From Rhytidiadelphus loreus (taxonomy: Eukaryota > Streptophyta > Bryopsida > Hypnales > Hylocomiaceae): 64,000 nt of DNA. Positions 34,636 through 45,298 of the stretch are shown here, piece after piece. Within the stretch, counting starts at the first letter, position 1. The number at the start of each line of letters is the position of its first letter. The position numbers and the translations under genes were made by a program. The notes beneath the pieces are model-generated. The model was not told the DNA's origin, did no database searches, and saw nothing but the letters and a program-made list of their open reading frames with translations. The stretch covers positions 75,411,093-75,475,092 of the forward strand of contig OX344763.1 of the NCBI GenBank assembly GCA_947034895.1. The letters run 5' to 3'.

Positions 34636-37600
34636 CTAAGCTGCAGTGGACTCAGTCGCTGAATCTTCATTGGTAGAAGATTCTGAAGTCTCTCTACCCT
34701 CAGATGCTGATCCATCTATGAATTGTAACACATTCAGAGCATATGTATCTTTACGGCGTTTTGGTTTATGACAACCAAAATCCGCAAAGGTTGATGCCAT
34801 GTGCTCTGCATAGGGTGGAAGATGAAAAGTCTTTTCCGGACTGTAGAAAAGACTTTGTTTGTTGAGCATCATATCTGCTGACGTCAATCCTCGATGGCTG
34901 CAATTGGATATGACAGAATGTTAGACTTGTAAAACACAAAGATTTTGATAAAATTTAAAACTTATAAAAAATGCAAACTTACTTACTGAATTTTCCCCTT
35001 CGAGCAAATTTGCGAGGCACCACGGGCATTTCATTCGAATCATGTGAGTCTTGAAGTGTTGGTGGTTTAGGTGGGGCCTTCACCACGATTGGAGCAGACT
35101 TCCTCATGGGTTTGAGGAGGGCATCAAAAATATCAATGTTCTCCTCCAAAGCCACAATGTGGCGGCCTGTGCCCCAACAAGCTGTAATTGATGCGCCTGA
35201 AGTCCAGTGAATATAAAATATGAGTGAAATGAATGATTTACTGAATTTCTACTTGAATAGAGAAGAAAAAAATTGAATATTTACTTGTTGATGCGGTGCA
35301 ATCAAGAACCAAGTCTCCCTCAATAGTTGTAGCTTCAATGAGTAGTTGGAAAAATCGGGGATCTTTTTCACGAGCACCTCGCTATGGCTTCCCATCTTTC
35401 ATTGCTATGTCATCCTCCTTCGTGTAGTTCATCAACATGTCATCTCGACCAATGTCAACACCAGCATTCTTCATCATCGAGGTGCGCTTGAAAGTGAAAT
35501 TGGATTTCCCTTTCTCTCCGAAGTCCTTCACAAGGAGGCTAATTCCAAACCTATGCGTCTGCAATTAGAAAAATAAAATATATATGACAAGAGAATATAA
35601 CATGATCCAAAGGAAAGGACAATTCCAACTTCAAGAACTTCATGTTGTTGGTTTACTGTAGCTCTAGTATCCAATGCCGAGGTCAAGTGTAGACAATTCA
35701 TTCCCCACCACTCCTTCTTCACCATGCGGTAAGCCTCACACAATCCTGCAATATCGCCCCTGACATCGGCGCTCCATGAATAAAATAATATCATGCATCC
35801 ATGGTCTTGCAAATGTTTGAATGCGAATTGAAATGCCGCTTGAAGAGCCTCATTCTCCAAATCTGCGTTCCACGTCGGCACCTTCGTTGATGGAGATGAT
35901 AGGCCCGGTACAAGCAAGTTCTCAAGGCAATCAAAAAATACTAGGTCCGCTCCAGGCCTAGCATTCGGCACTCCGTAAAACATGTGAGGCTTCCTCCTTG
36001 ACAACTGCAGACATTGGATATTTTGTACCATCAATTAATCATCTACACAATGTTCATTTTGGTAACTTGATATATGACTTAGCAATTTCAAAGTAATCCA
36101 GAAATTACCTTTTTCCAGAAGTCCATGACCTCCCTATAATAAGTCGGCGACTCAATATCCATGTCCTCTACAAGGTCCTCAATTGAAATATTGAGGATTA
36201 AATCCTCAGTCTTCTCCAATTCATCATCGCCAAGAACAATGGCTTGTGTCCCTTGAGTAATGATTGACGTCTTCCATTAGTTGCATAAGTGTCGCCTTCC
36301 TCTTCACCCCGCTTTGAATTCCACCTTCCAACTAAGAGCTCTAGTCTATTGTAGATGATGCTGGAACAACACCACCATCGACAATCTTCTTTCCTTTGGC
36401 CAGTAGCTTTTCCTCTTTCTCCTTCTCCTTTTCCGCCAACTTGGCCTTCATCTTTTCTTCTTTTTCCTTCTCCTTCTTGTCTTTTGTTTCCAAAAGAACT
36501 TGGAGCCGAGCCGCTTTTTTCCTATCGTTGGCTTCCCTCTTCGAAATGGCCCTGCTTCTCTGCCTATCCGTGAGTCCTACAAACTCATCCACCTCCATGT
36601 CAATTGCACCGATGCCCTCCAAAGAGTTCCGGAAATGAACTTCCGGCGGATGAGTGTATGAGACGGGACAGTCAATGTACCACCCTCCACCATTGAGATG
36701 AGCCGTCGTATAAGTACGGAGTTGGTTCGGAGTGTACATGCAATCCGCAGAACTATGGTCGAGCCCAGTGAAAAGGAATGGAGGAAGATCATTCCTCGAA
36801 ATTGCTCCCTTTGCCTCCAACTCATGTTTGAAGTAACTACAACAATACCCCAAAACAGTCATTCAATAAGACAATTCAATTAAAAAAGTGAGTCACATGG
36901 ATTAATTATATATTATGTACAATGAAGAAAAAAGAACTAAAGAATCAATGCAACGAATTGAATGGTGAGATGCTGATTTGGAATACATGAAACCTCTAAA
37001 TTAGGAAGGATAGTGCTTATGAAATGGATCTGAGTTACAGCCCCTTGGACTTATACCTACGTGTGTTGCATAAGACATTCAAACTTTAGTTCATTGTTTC
37101 ATTGTAGACTTTTGGCGTCATTAATCATGAGCTTCAATCAATAATCATTCATTAGAATCTCAATGCTTTGCACATATTTGAATTGAGAGAAGTAAACAAA
37201 CGGTAGAGTAATACCGGAAAAGAACTCTTCTAACCGCCTGTCTGGATCCATCATAAGTCATGAAACAATCACTTTTCTTGAAATAGTTGGCTCCCCTGAG
37301 TACCGCCAGAAACCCTTGATCCCAAATCTTCCTCCTCCACCCCTCAATATAATCCAACAAGAACTCAGGCTACTACGGAACTTTCATGTTCACTGTGATG
37401 TTGTCTTGCCTTACTACGTCCTCAAAGTACTCCACAGCTGCATCTTCGATCTATAGAAATGCAAGATCAATTAATATTTCAGTAGTGAAGACCTTAGAGA
37501 TAGAATTTGAAAAATTTGAAATCCAATTTGAAAAAATAAGTATTATCAAATTATTGTATGTGATCAAATGAGTACTTACCCCAGCATACCATACACATCT

Positions 37601-39841
37601 GTTCAAGAATGGTCCGAGTAAGGTCTCAGACACGGGTCGCGATGGAAATCACTAGGCATCACATGATGGCAATGAAGAGTTCCACCACTTCAAGAATTTG
37701 ACCTTGTGGAACGGAGTTGTGTTGCAAGTGGCCACCATTTGGAACTTCTCTAGAGTCATCTCTGGAACTTCATTAGTGCTCCAATGCTTTTTGACCTATA
37801 CAGAAACAACCAAGTCGGAATTAGAAATACAACTTCAACATACAATAATGCTGCTTGAAAATATGTTGGAAATGAAACACTTACTTCTGCTAGGAAGTCA
37901 GGCCCATGAGCAGGATTGGCCACGGTTACCAACTTGATCATTTTCACATACAGCTTGGAATTCTTTTCTTTTGCTCCGACTCTCATAGCGTTTGCGACAC
38001 CTTCATGACTCTTCTCTTCAAACGGGGTGACCTCGTTGTACCTTCTCACTGCTGCATCTGCTGCTTGGGCGATCTCTTGCTGTGGAAGACCACGGTTTAA
38101 ATAAATAATGACAAAACAATCTCATTAAAAAAAGGAAGAGATATTATACAAAAATTAAATTTCCAATAAGTGATGAAGGCAGTTCTCACCCGGAAAACAA
38201 AGGCTGTGAAGACCTCTACTGGCATTGAGTACCAAGTTTTCTTCACTTTCAAGGCTCCACACCATTTGACCTCTGATGGTCTCAACATCTCATTGAACCT
38301 ATCCATGGGTAGAAGACCATACTTCTGAACTCGATATAAGGTGTGTACAAGATTAGTCTTCACATGTGAATCCTTTGTCGATCTGCAATTTGAACAATTA
38401 CATTTAGCCATTGTTCACCAACACAATTTAAACCTATACAAACAAGAATTAAAAGCAAAAGTAAAAGAAATGAGAATTTAAAAGAGCAATGCTTACTTAT
38501 TTATGTCATAAATGACATGCATGACAAGCTCAATCTTCCCCTTCGTCTCCAACACAATAGAGTCAACGCTACAATGCCAATCTCGCTTGGTGGAATGAAG
38601 CCTGGAAATGTGGTTCATCCATGCCAAGTGACGGTGATTGCCATCACAAACATAAAATTTTAAGTTCTTCAAGAACTGTAGCTCAGCCACTGATTCCACG
38701 TACTCGTTGAAGATCTCATTCTTCTCGTTCTACAATGGCCCCCACTCTTCCATTTCTACCTCCGAAAACTCTGAGCTTTCTCCGGCATCATTCGTCCTTG
38801 TTACGTAGAATACTGTCGCTCCATCTCGATACCCATTTACGAATTCTTGCTCCAGCTTGACTAAGTCACAAGAGAGAGTTTGGTGTACCATGGGCATTGC
38901 AACAAGTCTGCAGAGTGGGATTTGGAGCCGAAACAACCAGTCCGGCTTCATTCGAAGTGAAGCAATTGTAGCCATAGAGTCTACCTTTTGGAGTCTCCGG
39001 AGCTCATCCTCCATTAACTCCTTCTCTTCATCTTCCTCAAAGTCCTCATCCCCTCCAATATCGGGTTGAGCTGTGTCATCGGTTCCTGGAGTTTCGACTA
39101 TTTTCTCCACATGTGATAAATCTACTAGTGACACATCCATCTGAGAAAGCATAAATGATGATGGATCAAAAAGATGGAATTTCAAAAAGACGATGAATCT
39201 CGAACTTCAAAGCATGTGAAGTATAATGAGACCAAAATTTTACTATAAGTGTGTAAGTGAACAAACATTTTAGGATAAATATACTTATAACATAAACTAT
39301 AAATGGTATATTAGACATAATAAAGTCTAACATGGAGCAACCAAAAAGCAATTCCAATGAAATGGAATCAATCAATGTCTACATCATCATCTTCGTCTGA
39401 ACTCAGAAGAATGAGGACAACTTTACGCGTTCCCTGAGCAGTGCTACTAACACATTGGCACATGTCTAGAAACATAGGACCATCAATGGAGCAAGATAGC
39501 TCGCTATCTGAGCTATATACGGTCTCTGAACTTTCAGGTGAGAACACAGGCATTCTGCACTTCCGCAAGTTTAGCTGAGGTTCACTAATGTGATGTCTAG
39601 TTGCCTCGAGGTCACTAACCCGACTATGCATGGAGTACTCAAAAGCATCTGCAGCACGGTTAGTGGCATCCATAACATCATCGAAGCTGACCAAGTCTTC
39701 GAGTACAGTATCTTCATCCTTTGAATCACTAGAGACCTCTTTGTTGTTGTTGGCAAGAGTGAAAGGCTGTGAAGGACTTGGTGCTTGAGACATAGGAACT
39801 ATAGTAGGCAATACCGTAGATCCATGCCTTCCATCCGCAAC
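34636..39841 (-). pseudogene. ParB-like / DNA methyltransferase-like gene, multi-exon, decayed
   Basis: At least ten exons with GT-AG junctions and matching phases (minus): 39841-39368, 39140-38497, 38382-38190, 38079-37885, 37795-37580, 37450-37215, 36840-36109, from 36004, 35558-35285, from 35196, 34897-34636. Exon 2 encodes FYVCDGNHRHLAW, like the DGxHR core of ParB/sulfiredoxin-fold domains. Near 35940 is ADLVFFDCLENLL, in the place of the DPPY motif, then GCMILFYSWS. Across exons 9-10 is EGDLVLDCTAST followed by GTGRHIVALEEN, in the place of motif I (DPFxGSGTT..G..ExD) of N4/N6-type methylases, which follows DPPY in that class. A charged KEKEKEEK linker lies at about 36420. Breaks: TAG 38730, TAG-TGA 37649-37654, TAG-TAG 37370-37375, stops and a frameshift at 36240-36345, TAG 35382. 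Motif matches are partial; the assignment is inference. Confidence 0.55.
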
Positions 39842-40955
39842 CTATCAGTAAAACAAACAATTGCACAAATACAAGGTAAGTAATGTATACCATGTCAGAA
39901 GTTGCTTCCAATTTTGAAAAGAAAGAATAAATGCCTTCTGGGTTGGGAAAATGTACTAGAACGAGACGCTTCTACCTATGTTGGAAATTAGTGAAGTACC
40001 ATCTTCTGAGGGTCCAAGAAGAGACCATTTGGGTTCAATCGGATCCGACTAATTCCAATAGACATTCTGCTTGACCTCCAAATATTGGAACTAGAACTAA
40101 TAATATTGATTCAACAAATGAGGTACAGGCATAAGATGTTATTATTCAAATGACCTCTTATCAATATAATTTGCAAAATCATTGAGAACATGAAGAGAAT
40201 CTATGATGCATCATGTTGCTACAAGCACTAAATGAATCATCAAAAAATTATAGATATGGGGAATTTCGTTAAAATGGCAGTATTCCGAATGCCATTTGTA
40301 CATGAAGGCCCGGAAAGGTGGTTTAGGATGTGTGCTACGTAGCCAGTTGGATGTGATGGTGGGGGGCGACAAAGTGACCTAAGGCACGAGAAGATGCATT
40401 TCTGCGTACTAGGAGATGAAGGAAAGACAATGGGCACAAATCTAGTTCGCAAAAGGCATGCAAAACGAACGAGGAGATGGTGGAATATTCCTAGAATCTT
40501 TGGAACCGCAGGCTTTCTGTCGTCGCCTCCTCAAATGGAGGGGAGGGGCATTAGGGGTAGGGGTCAGGAACTCATGATGGACAATTCGGCTTAATCATTC
40601 ATGAACGCGGGATCAACAAATATTGCACAAAGAAAACTCAAAATAAGACTCCTTCAAATGGACGAGACCCCCAAAAACGAAACGCATAATTTAATATTTC
40701 TCCTCGAAGAAAATGGTCGGTACAAAAATCGGCGAGCATGCACTCCACGCTTCCTAGAGTCTACCAAAGACCTCAACAATGCAATCTCAAGCACAAGTCC
40801 AAAACTACATGGATTGCCATTGACCGCTCACCGTTGGCTACATTATATGTCAAACACCGTCACTCGGCCAAAACGCATGGTAGCTGAGCGCGCATCAAAG
40901 ATAAAGCTTCCAACATCCCTCCCCAATAAAGTCGATCATAATTATTCTTCAGAAG
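39842..40955. other. Spacer or undetected first exons
   Basis: 39845-39930 may hold an upstream exon of the ParB-like gene (open minus frame before a GTATAC or CTTACC-type site), but no ATG confirms it. 40240-40950 has short ORFs on both strands and nothing recognisable. Confidence 0.35.
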
Positions 40956-41678
40956 TTAGTGTACCTCCTCCTCTGCAATGCGACGCAAATTGTCCACCGC
41001 AAATTGCACTTGTTGACGGGGCGCAATGAAGCTCTTCCCGTCATTCTTCTTCGGTTTCCACGAGGCCATAATACTGTTCGTGGATACGTAGTCCGCCTGG
41101 CTTGCCCTACAATCAATCTTCCATCTGAAACTGGACTTCGTGTCCCACCCGGCGTACAACCGCGCGGTGTCTTTCGAGGTGCCGCACGGGATGTACCATT
41201 GCACCAAAACTTCACGAAAGTGGACTCCCGCAGGATCGAATTGAGAATTCTCGACGGCCCTACCAAGCCACACCGGATCCTCACAATCCAAGCCGGGCCT
41301 CACAAACACATAGAAGCCTTCGCGGAGATCAGTGGCCACGTTGTAGGCTGGCGGGGGCCTCCCCTCTAGAGTGCCGATGTAAGGGTCTTTCGCCTCGTAT
41401 TCCTCCCGCGTCCAGCCGTCTTGCATGAAGTCCGTCGTGAAATCCCCAAGTTGTCAAGTCTGAGGCCAAAACCCCTGCTGCAACTCATCAAAGTCGAGAG
41501 GGTCTTCTTCCTCTCCGTCACGCAGCGCATTTCTCACGCCGCTCCAATACGAGACCAAATAGAACATGTGCGCCTTGTACTCCACAGTCCCATCTCTGGA
41601 TACGTCCGTCCAGTGTTGGATGTATCCGTTCAGTCCGTGCACGATCTCGGCCTCGATGGTCATTTTCTTGGGAGACAT
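40956..41678 (-). pseudogene. Unknown protein, 240 codons, one internal stop
   Basis: ATG at 41676-41678 (MSPKKMTIEAEIV) opens a frame that meets TGA at 41454 and continues in frame (QLGDFTTDF, DGWTREEYEAKDPYIG) to a stop at 40956. The middle (REGFYVFVRPG, DPVWLGRAVENSQFD, then VLVQWYIP) has the flavour of a small beta-rich domain of the kind that begins 'xPxWLGKV' and ends with 'V.WY', but I cannot place it in a named family. It lies upstream of, and on the same strand as, the ParB/methyltransferase-like gene, so it may be part of the same locus or transcript. The single stop suggests recent decay. Confidence 0.5.
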
Positions 41679-42634
41679 GTGGAGAGGATCCCCTTAGGGA
41701 CAGGGTTGCTAGGACGCCAGACGTCCAAATGTCCAACGTCCGCGTCTGGAACCCCCCGGACGTCCAGTTTCATTTACAGTTCCAAAATATAGTGCATCTC
41801 CAACGTCCACCCGGCCCGGTATGTCCGCCTGTTCGCAGCGTCCGATCAGATAAGGTGTCCAAAATGGTGGTTACTCTTTGGATTCATTCCGCAAGTCAAG
41901 TTGGCTAGGTGCTTGAAAAATTTTAGATCATTTGGAATTGTATAATATATAGGAAAAGAATAATAAGTAGGAAGCAGTAGAGAATGATTAAAAATACTAA
42001 ATTGTTAACAATTTATTTATAGAATTGAAAAATGCCAATCCCAATGTTTGTAATGTTTTAATAAACAATATACACCTAATGTTTGGGGCTTTTTTCAAGA
42101 ATATTTAAAATTGAGTTAATTAAAAGACTTCAAAGTTTATTTTAGAGTAGAGATTCAATATCTAACCACAAACTAATCTAAACTAAAATTCCTCATAACT
42201 TTCATCTCATTAATCAAAATGGAATGATTCAAAGCAGTAGAAAATGATTCAAAGCTTAATATATATATAAAAATCTAGAGAACCAATTTCAAATTTTTAT
42301 TTCTTTTAAAGTGATCTTCAAAGAATTTTTTTTCTGCTCGCGTTGCCCGCCGAACACTGAAAATTACATATCATGCAATAACTTTAAAACCATTTAGTCA
42401 AAAGTTATGAAAATTGTTGGGCCTTAAAGCTACTCCTTGGCCACACATTGTGTGAAATTTCCAAAGAGAAAAAATAAAAATTTCGTCTATAATGAGCTGC
42501 CTAAAATTGTAATGTTGCCAAAAAACATTGTTTGGATGTTTAGGAGTTAAACGTGAGATTTGCTTGCAATTGTATTGTTAGAACCTTAATACGCTTGATT
42601 AGTTTTATATTATTAAGAATATGATCAATTGACC

Positions 42635-43015
42635 ATAGACACTTCCAATGGCCACCTCCGACGGCCACTTCCGACGGCCCACTTCCGACAGCCTACTTCG
42701 GACGCCTAGATTTTTCCACATTTCCTAACACCCCCTCAGAAACTTGTCCATAACTACTTGGTGGAAGGTCCAAACTTGAAACGGATTGTTGGAGATGAAA
42801 CCTTGCTTGATTTCCAAACTTTTTCTAGTTCAAAGTTTTTCAAAAAAATGTATTCTACTATGCGTAAATGAGGTCTGAACATTGACTTTTCTTACATTTT
42901 ATTTCGGACGGCTAGTCCGAATTTGGACAGCTGGTCTCAGTTGGCCACTTCGGACGGCCCACTTTGGACGGCCTTATTCAGATGGAAAATTCGGACGGCA
43001 AATTTCGGGCACCCA
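42635..43015. repeat. Short direct repeats CACTTCSGACGGCC
   Basis: Two clusters (42640-42710 and 42905-43010) of about four copies each of CCACTTCCGACGGCC / CCACTTCGGACGGCC and relatives, spaced 10-20 bp. The pattern resembles subterminal repeats of a DNA transposon but is unlike the ACCCGNNGTCGCCC motif. Confidence 0.7.
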
Positions 43016-43280
43016 TTTTTGTCTTATTTTTAAACAGTTTTCTACCTTGTGTAACTGTTGACTGCTCGTCGAGTTGTTCGACAATTGACTGTTGGCTTGT
43101 TTGACAGCTGACTCCTAACTTGTTTACACAGCTATCCACTTGTATAGAAATAGTGTATTCTAAGAAGTACAGATTTGCTTTCTAAGATTGCTATTTAATG
43201 CTATAAGCATCCTATGTAGTAAGAATGTTTTTAATGAAAAGGTAATTCAAGTTATTCTTTCTCACATTTAAATATGCATT

Positions 43281-43307
43281 CTAAACCCTAAACCCTAAAC
43301 CCTAAAC
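43281..43307. repeat. Interstitial telomere-like repeat
   Basis: Nearly four copies of CCCTAAA, the complement of the plant-type telomere unit TTTAGGG. Confidence 0.85.
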
Positions 43308-44317
43308 TTTCAATTTTACATTAGTTACCAAAAACATTGGTGTAATGTGTGGAATATTTTTTATTTCTTTATTTTTTTAAGATGTGATTATCATGATGTA
43401 CAACATATGTTCTTGTATAGACCTCATAGATTTATTTATATATGTTTTCAATGTATTTTTAGTTTTTCTACATCAATTATGATGTGCCACTTTACAAATG
43501 TGGAACATACAATTATAACTTGAAGTGTTCTTTAAGTTTTGTTGTAAAATGCATTAATAGTTTGAAACAACAAAATATACATAATACAAGCAATTGTATT
43601 ATTTTGTTATTGTATTAGAGGATGTTACAAAAAATGCTTTAAGCAATTTAATGTAATCTAATGTAATTTAATTTAGTTCAAGATTAAATATTGCATTTAT
43701 ACAAAAAAATTGTAATTGAAGTTATTTTGATATTTTCCTACACCCTTATACTTATATTTACATCTTAAAATGTAAATTGTCAACAATATATCCCATACAA
43801 AAAATATTGGTGCTTATGTAGTGAAAAACATGATTGACTTTCAAATATGATGACCCCTCATGTATCACAATTATGGTCTTATGGACCTTATTTATGTATG
43901 TTTGTAACGTATTTCTACATCAAAAATGATATTTTCAATTCATCTTGTTGTAAATGTGAAACATGCAATATTGCAATTGTGATTTAATAACTTGTATTAT
44001 TTGTATATTGTTTGGGACATCTTTAAAATATTTGGATTCATTTTTATATATTTTGTGTTCTTCATCACACTAGGTTGAACCTATTATTTTTAAAATTGCT
44101 AAAAATACAAATTTAAAAAAAATTCTTCAAACACAATTTATTTGTATAAAGTAAAGACTAGGATTGTTCAAGAAAATGTTTTTTTTTTCTATTTCTACTA
44201 TTTCTTTCATTGGAAAAACATTGTATATGCTCCTTTTTTCTAGTAGACCACATTTTCTAAATAATTTTTGTAAATATTTCTCACATTCAAATTTTCAAAA
44301 TCAAATAATGCAACAAG

Positions 44318-44500
44318 CAGGGTTGTCTTGTCTGACAGAATTTTGAGTTTTTGTGTCTAATAGACGTCGCATGTCGCATGTCGAATTGTCGAGTTGTCGA
44401 GTAAGGGCGGTTTTTGTTGTCGTGTACGGATTTCGGATTTCAAATTTTTTTACCCCTTGGTAAAACGGACTGTCGTACGTGGCTGTGACGTGGCGTGCTT
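44318..44500 (+). mobile_element. Terminus of hAT element 2 (3' side of its gene)
   Basis: CAGGGTTGTCTTGTCTGACA is exactly inverse to the end at 15997-16016. The subterminal 170 bp also match the solo end at 33470. The gene (45299-48586, minus) has its 3' end toward this terminus, mirroring element 1. The 8 bp outside are GCAACAAG. Confidence 0.85.
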
Positions 44501-44504
44501 CCTG

Positions 44505-44770
44505 AAGGGCGACCGCGGGTAGGGGCGACCACAGGTAGGGGCAACCGCGGGTAGGGGGGCGACCGCGGGTAGGGGGCGACCACGGGTAGGGGCGACCGCG
44601 GGTAGGGGGCGACCGCGGGTAGGGGGGCAACCACGGGTAGGGGGCGACCACGGGTAGGGCAACCTCGGGTCCAAAATCCTGGGCGACTGCGGGTCCGAAT
44701 CTAGGGCGACCGCGGGTCCGAAGTCCAAAGCGACTGCGGGTCCGAAATCCAGGGCGACCGCGGGTCCTAC
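44505..44770 (+). repeat. GC motif array, mainly GGGCGACCGCGGGTAG
   Basis: About fifteen copies. The first ten have the CG/CA dinucleotide and a GTAGGG spacer; the last five have GTCC spacers (GGGCGACTGCGGGTCCGAA). Confidence 0.9.
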
Positions 44771-45298
44771 TTCATGGGCTACAAGTCTGGGGCCCCCACA
44801 ACATTTTTTTTCCAATATTTATTCTTCAACCAACACATTCCACGGCAAATCACCAATATATAAGCATTGAATTATATGCTCGGTATGTACCAAAGCAAAT
44901 GAACATGCATTATGTAATGATATATCATGGGACAATCAATTCATAAGCCTAAAACATAATAATAATAAAAACCTTGGACAATAATCATATTAATTTAAAT
45001 GGAACTGCGTACATACATAGGGATGATCTTCACAATTGAGTACCAACTACCAAGACCACTCCTGTTTGAAATTGCACACTTATTTGCAAAAAATACGAAT
45101 ACCTTCATTAATCATCATCGTCAACACCAAAGTACCTTTTACAATCTTCCTGACTTTGTGAAGCCAAGTGATGGACTACACAAAATTCAAAATCTACCTA
45201 TTTCATTACAAGCTTTGGCAACAAATCTTCACTACAAGGCATTGATGTTAAATCCTTATAGTACTATTTGAAGGCCTCCACATCTATAATGCAACACA
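44771..45298. other. 3' non-coding part of hAT element 2
   Basis: AT-rich, no gene recognised. The ORF at 44999 has no paralog in the other element. Confidence 0.4.

Larger units (their letters stand above)
41699..44317. other. AT-rich region without genes
   Basis: Begins with CAGGGTTGCTAGGACGCC at 41701 and several GACGTCC words, possibly the end of another hAT-like element. The rest is A/T-rich; two clusters of GGACGGCC-type repeats and a telomere-like tract are listed separately. Confidence 0.4.

Noticed and set aside
40240..40600. Small ORFs on both strands
   Set aside because: No paralog, no recognisable residues, no splice support.
41701..41760. CAGGGTTGCTAGG as left end of an element closed by TAGGGTTGCTAG at 34302
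   Set aside because: Both are in the same orientation, so they cannot be the two inverted ends of one element.
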